From: a virus
Strand: one strand, 5' to 3'
Virus record (IMG/VR): IMGVR_UViG_3300010397_000056
Location: 1-46,819 of that record
Length of the DNA stretch: 46,819 nt
A program made the translations under genes and the position numbers. How positions within the stretch are numbered: position 1 is the stretch's first letter; every line of letters starts with the position of its first letter. Positions 28,853 through 35,815 of the stretch are shown in pieces. The notes beneath the pieces are model-generated. The model saw only the letters and a program-made list of their open reading frames with translations. It had not been told where the DNA came from and did no database searches.

Positions 28853-29112
28853 TACGATCTCCTTTGGAGTATCGCCGTGTCGATTACTTCTTTCAGTTGC
28901 CGCATTGCATCAGCAGTTGATTGCTGTGCTGCTGCCGCAGCATTCAGCGCTGCCCATGCCTTATCCGTATCCGCCCGCGAGTCTGTCAGACGATCTTTTG
29001 AAACCTGCCGATTTTCTTTATACAACTGCCATGCAAACCATCCCAACACTACAAGCACGACGCCCGGCAGGCCGAGCTTTAGAAGTTCTTGCACAATTCC
29101 AGGGTCTTCCAT
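28852..29112 (-). CDS. Holin candidate
   Basis: An 86-residue protein with one transmembrane helix (residues 12-31, LKLGLPGVVLVVLGWFAWQL) followed by a charged, Ala-rich helical tail. This single-span, small-tail design and its place directly after the spanin genes suit a holin or pinholin accessory. There is no family signature I can name, so the call is from context. Confidence 0.5.
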   Translation of the reverse strand: MEDPGIVQELLKLGLPGVVLVVLGWFAWQLYKENRQVSKDRLTDSRADTDKAWAALNAAAAAQQSTADAMRQLKEVIDTAILQRRS

Positions 29113-29113
29113 T

Positions 29114-29407
29114 TCATTTCGCCCCGAGGGATTTCAGCCGTTTAATTTCTTCGTTCGTCGCAGCGCGCTGTGCGTCACATGCTGCGAGTTTAGCTTCGCT
29201 CGTCCGCCGACGCTTGTCCAAGTCCGCAATTGTAGCGAGGCTGCCACTTGGCTTTGCGCAGGGCGGCATTTCATGGGGCGTGAGTACTCGCAGCTCCGTT
29301 CTCACACTTTTGGTGCTCCCACAAGCACCTAAGCCGATCAGGCACAGGAGTAGCAAGGAACTTTTTAATATCCGAGTCGCTATTCGCGAGTTGCGTGATT
29401 GCCTCAT
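29114..29407 (-). CDS. Outer-membrane spanin lipoprotein (Rz1-like)
   Basis: A 97-residue protein. Start at 29407: AGGAG lies upstream and MRQSRNSR opens a signal peptide with hydrophobic SLLLLCLIGL and lipobox L-G-A-C. The mature part, short and Pro-containing then helical, would be lipid-anchored in the outer membrane. Its first 137 bases lie in another frame inside the Rz-like gene, the typical Rz/Rz1 arrangement. It works with the inner-membrane spanin to fuse the two membranes in the last step of lysis, which implies a Gram-negative host. Confidence 0.8.
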   Translation of the reverse strand: MRQSRNSRIATRILKSSLLLLCLIGLGACGSTKSVRTELRVLTPHEMPPCAKPSGSLATIADLDKRRRTSEAKLAACDAQRAATNEEIKRLKSLGAK

Positions 29408-29654
29408 CTTCTTGCTCCTGCTTTGCGGTAAGAGCCGCAAGCTGATTACTCAGTTCAATTGCCACTTGGCTGCCAATCTCTGTTGCCTTGGTCAGCGTCG
29501 TGATTGTTTCTTGGTTCTTCCGATTTGCTTCTTGCTCAGCCCCGAGCCGCAATTCGGCATTTTGCTTTGCCTGATGCTCGATATATCCCCAGCCTCCAAC
29601 TAGGACCGTTGCCAATCCCAAGCCGCCAATTGCGTACAGCGAAAATGGTATCAT
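29271..29654 (-). CDS. Inner-membrane spanin (Rz-like)
   Basis: A 127-residue protein with one N-terminal membrane helix (residues 3-24) and a long periplasmic coiled coil rich in Gln and Glu (28-95), then a short tail with two cysteines (LRCLWEHQKCEN). It overlaps the endolysin stop by ATGA and contains the start of the lipoprotein gene. This is the layout of lambda Rz. Confidence 0.82.
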   Translation of the reverse strand: MIPFSLYAIGGLGLATVLVGGWGYIEHQAKQNAELRLGAEQEANRKNQETITTLTKATEIGSQVAIELSNQLAALTAKQEQEDEAITQLANSDSDIKKFLATPVPDRLRCLWEHQKCENGAASTHAP

Positions 29655-30178
29655 TTGATCAACCTCTTCGCTCGATCAAGATACATCTCTCGATCCGCCA
29701 GTCCATTATACCCGCCATTGATTCGCTTCGTGATTGTGCGAATGTCATCCACGTCAGCGAACCTATTCAGATCATGCTTCGCCCAGTAAATGCAAGCCGA
29801 CCACGTTGCATAGCGAGGAGTTGCCAGCAACGCCGGGTCGGCAATTGCATCAATTCCAAGCTCTCGCTCGATCGTCTCGTAGTTTGCCCGCCCGGTGATT
29901 TGGAAAATGCCTCGGCCTTTAAACCGCCTCCCATCACCGGGCTGCGTATTGCCCAGATCACGCCGCCCTTCATACGCTTGTCCACTCGCGTATTCTTCCA
30001 GCGTATGTAATCCATCCGTCTCTTCAAGTCCTTGCGCGAGAAAGTGACAAACTCGTAATCTCGAGTCGATCTCATACTTCGGCAAGAACTCATTCATAGC
30101 ATCTGCCAAGTCTGGCAGAAACTCTTTCTTCTCCTTCGTGCTGAGACTGGCAAGAAGGTCTTCTGTGATCTGGATCAT
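29651..30178 (-). CDS. Endolysin, glycoside hydrolase family 19
   Basis: A 175-residue lysozyme/chitinase-like enzyme that cuts peptidoglycan. F-L-A-Q-G-L-E-E-T-D-G-L holds the likely catalytic E53; E62 in the following E-E-Y-A-S-G is a candidate second acid; then F-K-G-R-G-I-F-Q-I-T-G-R-A-N-Y (86-100) is the family signature and I-T-K-R-I-N-G-G the C-terminal one. There is no signal peptide, so release depends on a holin. First gene of the lysis module, coupled to the Rz gene. Confidence 0.9.
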   Translation of the reverse strand: MIQITEDLLASLSTKEKKEFLPDLADAMNEFLPKYEIDSRLRVCHFLAQGLEETDGLHTLEEYASGQAYEGRRDLGNTQPGDGRRFKGRGIFQITGRANYETIERELGIDAIADPALLATPRYATWSACIYWAKHDLNRFADVDDIRTITKRINGGYNGLADREMYLDRAKRLIK

Positions 30179-30183
30179 ACGAA

Positions 30184-30309
30184 TTAGTCCCGATCAGTCC
30201 AGCCACGCGCGGCCCAGAAGTCGCGAATGAACTTGGGCTCTGGCAAGAGCACCCAACCGGCAAGAAGGCCGCCAGCAGCGCAGATAGCTCCGAAGATAAG
30301 GGTTGACAT
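30184..30309 (-). CDS. Small membrane protein
   Basis: A 41-residue protein, MSTLIFGAICAAGGLLAGW onward: one hydrophobic helix (3-22) and a polar tail ending WAARGWTDRD. AAAGGA precedes the ATG. It lies directly upstream of the endolysin and may be a holin, antiholin or membrane anchor for lysis; context only. Confidence 0.55.
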   Translation of the reverse strand: MSTLIFGAICAAGGLLAGWVLLPEPKFIRDFWAARGWTDRD

Positions 30310-30329
30310 AGGCGTGGTTCCTTTCGTTT

Positions 30330-30376
30330 CCAATAGGGTTGAATACGCCGCACCATTGCGGCGATTTGCCTATTGG
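30330..30376 (-). promoter_or_regulatory. Nested-stem RNA element before the lysis genes
   Basis: CCAATAGG (30330-30337) pairs with CCTATTGG (30369-30376), and inside it CGCCGCA (30346-30352) pairs with TGCGGCG (30357-30363) around a four-base loop. Both stems are perfect. It lies between the tail genes and the lysis module, 20 bases before the membrane-protein start, so it may separate or regulate lysis expression. The rest of the 30310-30443 gap holds no gene. Confidence 0.5.
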
Positions 30377-30443
30377 CGGTAGATGGATGGCCCGAAACGC
30401 AATCGCCCGTCCTGACGCATCCTAATAAATCGTGGGCCAAGTG

Positions 30444-30869
30444 TCATGTTGGGCTCGCAACAGTTGCCCAATAATTAACTCCATCACTCACAATTTCACA
30501 ACTCTTGCCAGTAGTTAGCACAAGCGTCGCAGCCCCATTAATCTGTGAAATAGCTGGCGTGATCGTGACCGTGCCCGCTCCTTGATTGCGAAGCTGTGTT
30601 GACCAGCCTGCCACAAACATCGAGCCAATGCCGGCTTGTGCAATGCTCACAGCCGTTGCGCCTGCATTGTTCACAACAGTTAAATTTCCTCGATTTGCAT
30701 CGAGTATAACATAGGGCGAAGTCGTGACCACGTTCACGAGCACTTGCGAGAAGGTATCGATGAAATTCCCCAGCAACTGCCGCACATCTGCCGCCGTGAT
30801 CTGGTTGTCCTCGTTCGTCGCAAGGAGCGTGTTCATTTGGTCGAACAATTCAAGCGGCGTCATCTTCAT
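30444..30869 (-). CDS. Tail-associated protein, paralogue of the 33342 gene
   Basis: A 141-residue protein. Residues 22-72 (T-A-A-D-V-R-Q-L-L-G-N-F-I-D-T-F-S-Q-V-L, then S-P-Y-V-I-L-D) match the N-terminus of the protein encoded at 33342-34136, as does its G-W-S-T segment and the final G-V-N-Y-W-A-T. The last part is beta-rich. Likely a virion component attached to tails or spikes; no catalytic motif. The gene is shorter because the paralogue carries an extra C-terminal domain. Confidence 0.65.
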   Translation of the reverse strand: MKMTPLELFDQMNTLLATNEDNQITAADVRQLLGNFIDTFSQVLVNVVTTSPYVILDANRGNLTVVNNAGATAVSIAQAGIGSMFVAGWSTQLRNQGAGTVTITPAISQINGAATLVLTTGKSCEIVSDGVNYWATVASPT

Positions 30870-30872
30870 GTG

Positions 30873-31724
30873 TCACCCAAAGATAAAAGTCTGAACACGC
30901 ACAATTGCAGCCACGACACTCGGCGGAACACGGCTCGTCCAAGTCAAGAGCGCGCTCTGCTTTGCGCGAGGTGCTGGCATTTGCATCATGACGCGCCCAG
31001 GTGGTAAGCTTTGTGGCGTGGCCTGCAACGCAACGCTATGCGTCCAGCCGAGCGCGGCATTACGGCGTGGCTGCGGCAGTTGCCAAATCTGCGGCACACT
31101 CGGCGAGACGGGCGGGATAGGAGCGTTGATCCAGCCAATTTGGACTGCGCGCTTTGCATATGGTTGCGGCCATATGTACGGCACGACTGGAGTTTGCACA
31201 ACCTCCGGCGGAACAGTCGTAGAAACCCATCCGAGTGCAACTTGACGTGGGCGAGGCGGAAGCGGCCAGTTAGTAGGAAATGGTGGAGGAGCAGCTTGTT
31301 CCGGCGGCACAACCGTGAAGATGTGCCCAAGTGCGGGAGGCTTCACGCGAACAGGCTGTGGCCAAAGCACAGTCGGAGGTGGCGGAGCAGCAGCCGGCGG
31401 TGGGATAGTGGTAAATATCCAGCCAAGAGCGGGTGGCCTTGTCCGAACTGGCTGTGGCCAGATATATGGCCTGGGTGGAGGAATTTCGAGCGGAAAACGG
31501 CTTGTCCATGTCATCGACTCGGTGCGGAGTCGAATGGGTTTTGGAATGGGCCACGAGTATGCGCGATTGGCAGGAATTGGCGCTTCTGGAAGTGGGACGA
31601 ATGTGCTCGTCCAGCCAACTGCAACTTTTACTTTCTTATAGGGAACAGCCCAAATAGTTACTCTTGGAGGATCTTGATCGGCTCCTCCAAGAGCATTTCC
31701 TCCAATTGGCCTATTACCAAGCAT
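30873..31724 (-). CDS. Trp/Pro-rich repeat protein
   Basis: A 283-residue protein made of about eight degenerate repeats of 31-34 residues with the core W-P-x-P-x-x-x-R-x-x-A-L-G-W-x-x-T-x-x-P-P, separated by Pro/Ala-rich linkers. The N-terminus M-L-G-N-R-P-I-G-G-N is of the type seen in phage virion proteins. I recall phage proteins with repeated D-W-P-x-P-R-G blocks at similar positions, uncharacterised. Position among tail genes suggests a structural part or decoration protein. Starts one base inside the upstream stop region. Confidence 0.65.
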   Translation of the reverse strand: MLGNRPIGGNALGGADQDPPRVTIWAVPYKKVKVAVGWTSTFVPLPEAPIPANRAYSWPIPKPIRLRTESMTWTSRFPLEIPPPRPYIWPQPVRTRPPALGWIFTTIPPPAAAPPPPTVLWPQPVRVKPPALGHIFTVVPPEQAAPPPFPTNWPLPPRPRQVALGWVSTTVPPEVVQTPVVPYIWPQPYAKRAVQIGWINAPIPPVSPSVPQIWQLPQPRRNAALGWTHSVALQATPQSLPPGRVMMQMPAPRAKQSALLTWTSRVPPSVVAAIVRVQTFIFG

Positions 31725-32482
31725 TACGCCTGTCTCAACATTTCAACGGTATAGCTTTCCAGCGTAATCGTTTCGCCAGTGTTCGCCAGTAGTCCACTTA
31801 TAACAACATCCTTGCTCACAGTCGTGTCTTGAGTGCCTGTTGTAACAGCAGCAGTCGTGGCGGCAAAACCTGGCTGGCCTTGCGCAAAGGCAACCTGTGA
31901 GTTTGTTGCATTTCTATTTGCAAATTCCTTGGTACAGAACAGTGTCGCATTCGTCGTTTGAGTGTTGGTTAAGAATATATCTCCAGCAATTCCACCAAAT
32001 CGAATTCGCATGATTTTGCTGTTTGCGCTATTCGTAAAGCTAAACAACGCAAAAATACGAATTCGCCCATTTGCCCCCAAAGAACTCGCAGGAACCGTTA
32101 CCGTTGCTAGAGCAGTTTCAGTAAGCGTTCCTGTTACACTGGACGCAGCCGCGGACGCTCCAAGCATACGATACGAGCTTTGAATATCATCAGCCGAAGC
32201 GTCGATGTAAACTAACGCATTTCCGCTAAGGCTGATTTTTGCCCCGCCATTTGTGGAGTTCAAAACCGTATCGCGAGAGAGAGTTGCTCCTGCGCTGGTG
32301 TATGTGCCTACTCCGATTTCGCGATTTGCCCCGTCCTCAATCACATATGTAACAACGTCTTGATCTAAAACTCCAGCGGAAGCAAAGCTCAAATAACTCG
32401 GAAGCGCGACTCCAAGCGTAATTGTGCCTGTGCCAGTCGTGGCAGTTGTCATTCTTGCGATATTATAGAGCCTTGCTAACAC
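31724..32482 (-). CDS. Tail protein
   Basis: A 252-residue protein. Its N-terminus (R-M-T-T-A-T-T-G-T-G-T-I-T-L-G, then V-T-Y-V-I-E-D-G and Y-T-S-A-G-A-T-L-S-R) is a module found at the start of many phage tail and fibre proteins. The C-terminal 120 residues are beta-rich without a named fold. Overlap of one base with the repeat-protein gene. A tail-fibre or structural role is well supported, its exact place is not. Confidence 0.7.
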   Translation of the reverse strand: MLARLYNIARMTTATTGTGTITLGVALPSYLSFASAGVLDQDVVTYVIEDGANREIGVGTYTSAGATLSRDTVLNSTNGGAKISLSGNALVYIDASADDIQSSYRMLGASAAASSVTGTLTETALATVTVPASSLGANGRIRIFALFSFTNSANSKIMRIRFGGIAGDIFLTNTQTTNATLFCTKEFANRNATNSQVAFAQGQPGFAATTAAVTTGTQDTTVSKDVVISGLLANTGETITLESYTVEMLRQA

Positions 32483-32491
32483 TGGAACCTC

Positions 32492-33001
32492 CTAGTACGG
32501 CTCATACATGATATGCGCGCTGATTGCACCAACCGTGCCGCCAGTGAACGCGGAGAGGATCGTCTCGCCCAGCGAAGCGGTGTTGCCAAGCTGAGAAAAC
32601 TCCGCGCCCTGCTGCGCCAGCCACCTGACCACCCCGCCAAACGCATTGAGCGAGAGGTCGAGTTTTGCATCGCTTGTCACCGCGCTTCTCTGCGGGCCAG
32701 TCGCGGCCGCTACGAAGCTCACAGGCGGGGCAGCAAGCGCCGCTGTGGAGGGGTGCACCGGGCCATCCGAGTTGGGCGAAGCCAGCGCCGTAGGCGTGGT
32801 CTCGACCGTGCTCGCACGAGCAAGCTGCATAATGGTTGGTGAGGTCGTACCAGCCAGCCCGCCAATCTCAACCTCAACGATATTGATCAGCTGCGTAGCC
32901 GAACCGCCTTTGAGCGCCATGTAGGTGGCGTTCGTCAGTGCGGTCGTGTCCGCCTGAGCAGTAGGCGTCCAGTTGGTCGCGTGGAAGAGTCTTTTAGCCA
33001 T
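32492..33001 (-). CDS. Virion-associated protein
   Basis: A 169-residue protein starting MAKRLFHATNWTPTAQADTT, beta-rich and Ala/Thr/Gly-rich with few charges, like structural decoration or tail proteins. I recall similar proteins (A-x-T-x-P-T-A-L-x-x-P-N-S-D-G-P) in phage tail regions. AGGAG before the ATG on the - strand. No detailed role. Confidence 0.6.
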   Translation of the reverse strand: MAKRLFHATNWTPTAQADTTALTNATYMALKGGSATQLINIVEVEIGGLAGTTSPTIMQLARASTVETTPTALASPNSDGPVHPSTAALAAPPVSFVAAATGPQRSAVTSDAKLDLSLNAFGGVVRWLAQQGAEFSQLGNTASLGETILSAFTGGTVGAISAHIMYEPY

Positions 33002-33006
33002 TTCGA

Positions 33007-33345
33007 TTACTCCTTTAGGTCTCTGGCAAGCACCGGAATTGGTGTCTTACCGTCCATTACATCGTCCACAACTTGCGTGAATGGACGGCATTTGCCGACA
33101 GCCTTGCAGCCGTCGCAAATATAAGAATTGCATTTGAAGCAATGCGCGCGCTCGCGCGTTCGCAGCGGATTGACAATCACAACGCTTCTGCAATGCCCGC
33201 AAGTAAGCGTTGCTGCTTCCATAAGCTTGCCTTCGCCCACAAGCTTTGGATCGAGCCCAAGCTTGATCGCAAGTTCAGTTGGAATTCCCGGACTCGCTCG
33301 ATGATCCACCATAAGATAACCTTCAGCCTTCTTCAATCTCGTCAT
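33007..33345 (-). CDS. Conserved cysteine-rich zinc protein
   Basis: A 112-residue protein. C49-G-H-C52, C69-F-K-C72, C77-x-x-C80 and C86 provide seven cysteines, enough for two zinc sites. The N-terminus (R-L-K-K-A-E-G-Y-L-M-V-D-H-R-A-S-P-G) and N-P-L-R-T-R-E-R-A are strongly conserved in phages I have seen, where the protein sits among structural genes. Its function is not known; a chaperone or assembly factor is a guess. ATGA overlap with the upstream gene. Confidence 0.7.
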   Translation of the reverse strand: MTRLKKAEGYLMVDHRASPGIPTELAIKLGLDPKLVGEGKLMEAATLTCGHCRSVVIVNPLRTRERAHCFKCNSYICDGCKAVGKCRPFTQVVDDVMDGKTPIPVLARDLKE

Positions 33346-34136
33346 TTCAGCACCTTCAGAGTTAACTCCACACGTTGAATTGTTGCAATGCTGTCGATGT
33401 TAAATCTCAAGCAATCTCCTGCGAAGATGCTCGTTGTCCAGCCTGTGAGTGTGCCGTCTTGCGATTTGTTAGCTGCTGCAATGGTCGGCTTGGCGGCAGC
33501 GGTGATGGTGTTTGCAACAGTTGGCGGATAGGATGCATAAGGGGCTTTCCAGATGTCGAACACCACACTTCCAACTGTGTCTGCTAAGAGGGTTACTTCG
33601 CTGATTGTGCAAGCGAACGGCACGTAGATGTCCGCAACGATGCCAGTCGAAATTGGGCTCCCTGACACAATGAGCGGGATTGCCGCAATGGTCGAGCCCA
33701 CTCCACCAGCATTCATAACTGAGGCGAAGTAGTTCGTTCCATTGCTTGCAATGATCGCGCCAAATCCCGTCGCAAGTGCAATACTCGCAAGCCCATTAAT
33801 CAGCGCTCCGCCCTGCGGAATGATCGTGGCTGTGCCCGAGCCAATGTTCACAACCACACTCGACCAGCCGTTCACGAACTCTCCCGGCACCGCGCCGGGC
33901 TGTGGCAAGAGCACGTTCGTGGGCGAAGCGCGCGAGATAGTCAGCATATTCTGCCGCGCCGAGTCCAGCACCGTGTACGGACTAAACCCTATCACAGTCG
34001 GCAAAACTTGCGAGAAGGAGTCCATCAAATCGCCAAGCGTCGAGCGGACGATTGCAGCAGTGATTAGCTGCTGGCCATTTGTCGGCAGGTTCGTGGCGAT
34101 TTCGGCGGTGAGCTGAGTTGGTGTTTTCTTGGTCAT
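33342..34136 (-). CDS. Tail-associated protein with duplicated domain
   Basis: A 264-residue protein. Residues 26-145 are homologous to the whole of the smaller protein at 30444-30869; residues 146-264 form an extra beta-rich domain (A-D-I-Y-V-P-F-A-C-T-I ... D-C-L-R-F-N-I-D-S) of a type seen at the end of several phage tail proteins. It follows the two spikes and may attach to or replace part of them. TAATG overlap with the spike gene. Confidence 0.65.
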   Translation of the reverse strand: MTKKTPTQLTAEIATNLPTNGQQLITAAIVRSTLGDLMDSFSQVLPTVIGFSPYTVLDSARQNMLTISRASPTNVLLPQPGAVPGEFVNGWSSVVVNIGSGTATIIPQGGALINGLASIALATGFGAIIASNGTNYFASVMNAGGVGSTIAAIPLIVSGSPISTGIVADIYVPFACTISEVTLLADTVGSVVFDIWKAPYASYPPTVANTITAAAKPTIAAANKSQDGTLTGWTTSIFAGDCLRFNIDSIATIQRVELTLKVLK

Positions 34137-35815
34137 TAGAAGTACGATCCCGCCCCTGTGCCAGCTACATTCCCCGGCAAGTACGTTGCACCAGAGCCAT
34201 TCACAGCAACAGCCGATGTCAACGCAACATTATAACGTGTTCCAGTTGCCGCACCCGAAAACGTCACAATGTTGGAAAACACTTCCAACCCGTAAAGCGA
34301 TGTAAGTGCAAATGCTTGTGAGAAAGCTGGAGTTCCTGTGAGAGTGATTGTTATGCTTGTAGTCACACGGCAAATTGCATGATCGAAAGCAAACCAGTGA
34401 GACGCAGCCGATCCTGCAATTGTATAACTCGACTGAAATTTAACTTCCGCGTAACCTTCAGCTTGTACATGATCACTTGCACAAGCTCCGAACCGAACCA
34501 CTCCAACATCAATATTTGCTCTATCAAGAGCGTATATTCCATTTCCTGCAACAGAGCGAAACTCTACGCCCGTCACAAAGCACTTCCCGCCACTTTGCGC
34601 CTTGAGCGCATCTCCAGTTGCTGCATTGATAATCACATTCGCTGGATTGCCGATGTTGCCTTGAATGGTCAGCGCAGCAGTAGAAAGCTGGCCAACCAAC
34701 TCCGATACAATTCCGCCATCTGTGTAAGTGCCATCTGCAAGTTGAATTGTGACCGAAAACCCGTTCAAATCAAGTGGCGTGATCGTGTCGAGAGCTTTTT
34801 GAAGAGTCAGAAATGGCCTGCCAGCCGCAAGTCCATCATTCGAATTGCTTCCCGTCGTGCTGACAAAATACGTCCTATTCGCCAGCAGTTGCGTTCTCGC
34901 CCCAATCCCACTTCCAATAATCCTCCATCCCGCACTGGTAGTATCGTAATGAAACTCTGCGGAAGTATTTGGCCCGAGCAAGAAGTCGTCAGCAATTAAG
35001 AACTGATTGCCGGCCGCAGAGAGCCCGCTTTGTGCAAGAAGCGTGATTGGCTGCGTCCCGTAGTTGTCAACCGTATAATATGCTTCGCTCGAAGGTGCGT
35101 TCAGCCCTGACCAGTTAATTGGAATTGTCGATGCAATTCTTATCGCGGACGAGTTTTCAATTCCGGGTGGGTCGAAGTCGTCAATGCTTGTACTGAGAGG
35201 CGCGATTGTCAGCACGCCAGATCGAATGAATGTTCCGAGTATGTTCAAATTGCGGATCGTTGCAGTGCTGCTGGTGAGACGAAAGCCACCAATTGACGTA
35301 TCAGCAACCATTGTCACGATATTGCCAGCGATTATTTCACCACCTATGAGTGGGCTCGCGCCGGAGGCGGAGTTCGCAAATACATCATACGTCACGCCAT
35401 TGATCGTGACTGAAAGCGCAGCTGTGTTGGTAAAGAGTGCAATCCACTGCACCGTCGCGCCATCCACAAACACAAAGCTTGGAATGCTTAGCGTCTGGTC
35501 ATTTGGCGCTCCACCCGACAGTCCGCCCCAATAAACATTCTGGCCCGTTCCAGCAGTTGTAGTTGTATCCCACACCACATTTCCGAGCGAGTCCTTCACA
35601 ATCTGCCTATAATCACCCGCCCCCCAAATCGTGCACCGCCCGCCACCATCGAGCGGAATCGGGTTCAAATTCAGCGCACTTTGCGCTTGATCCTGCCAAG
35701 TGTTTTTTGGTGTCAGCGTTGCTGGAACGTACATCTCCACCGTTCCAAATTGGAGCGGGTTCCCGTTATTATCGAGAAAAACTTGCTGGCCATTTGGTAT
35801 GAGCAGAACAGTCAT
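34136..35815 (-). CDS. Tail spike or fibre, copy 2
   Basis: A 559-residue protein. N-terminus L-L-I-P-N-G-Q-Q-V-F-L-D-N-N-G-N-P-L, then G-A-G-D-Y-R-Q-I-V-K-D, is a virion-binding module found in P22-type spike and fibre proteins. Residues 315-540 (T-Y-F-V-S-T-T-G-S-N-S-N-D-G-L followed by repeated short strands) suggest a beta-helix of the pectate-lyase type, as in polysaccharide-degrading spikes. It is a close paralogue of the protein encoded directly upstream (35816-37522). Likely receptor binding or capsule breakdown; catalytic residues cannot be named. Confidence 0.8.
   Translation of the reverse strand: MTVLLIPNGQQVFLDNNGNPLQFGTVEMYVPATLTPKNTWQDQAQSALNLNPIPLDGGGRCTIWGAGDYRQIVKDSLGNVVWDTTTTAGTGQNVYWGGLSGGAPNDQTLSIPSFVFVDGATVQWIALFTNTAALSVTINGVTYDVFANSASGASPLIGGEIIAGNIVTMVADTSIGGFRLTSSTATIRNLNILGTFIRSGVLTIAPLSTSIDDFDPPGIENSSAIRIASTIPINWSGLNAPSSEAYYTVDNYGTQPITLLAQSGLSAAGNQFLIADDFLLGPNTSAEFHYDTTSAGWRIIGSGIGARTQLLANRTYFVSTTGSNSNDGLAAGRPFLTLQKALDTITPLDLNGFSVTIQLADGTYTDGGIVSELVGQLSTAALTIQGNIGNPANVIINAATGDALKAQSGGKCFVTGVEFRSVAGNGIYALDRANIDVGVVRFGACASDHVQAEGYAEVKFQSSYTIAGSAASHWFAFDHAICRVTTSITITLTGTPAFSQAFALTSLYGLEVFSNIVTFSGAATGTRYNVALTSAVAVNGSGATYLPGNVAGTGAGSYF

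Noticed and set aside
30873-31724. CRISPR-like or tandem DNA repeat
   Set aside because: The repetition is at protein level with diverged codons; there are no identical DNA repeats with regular spacers.
31011-31754. 247-residue + strand frame across the repeat-protein gene
   Set aside because: The periodic W/P repeats are only sensible on the - strand, which also continues the tail operon.
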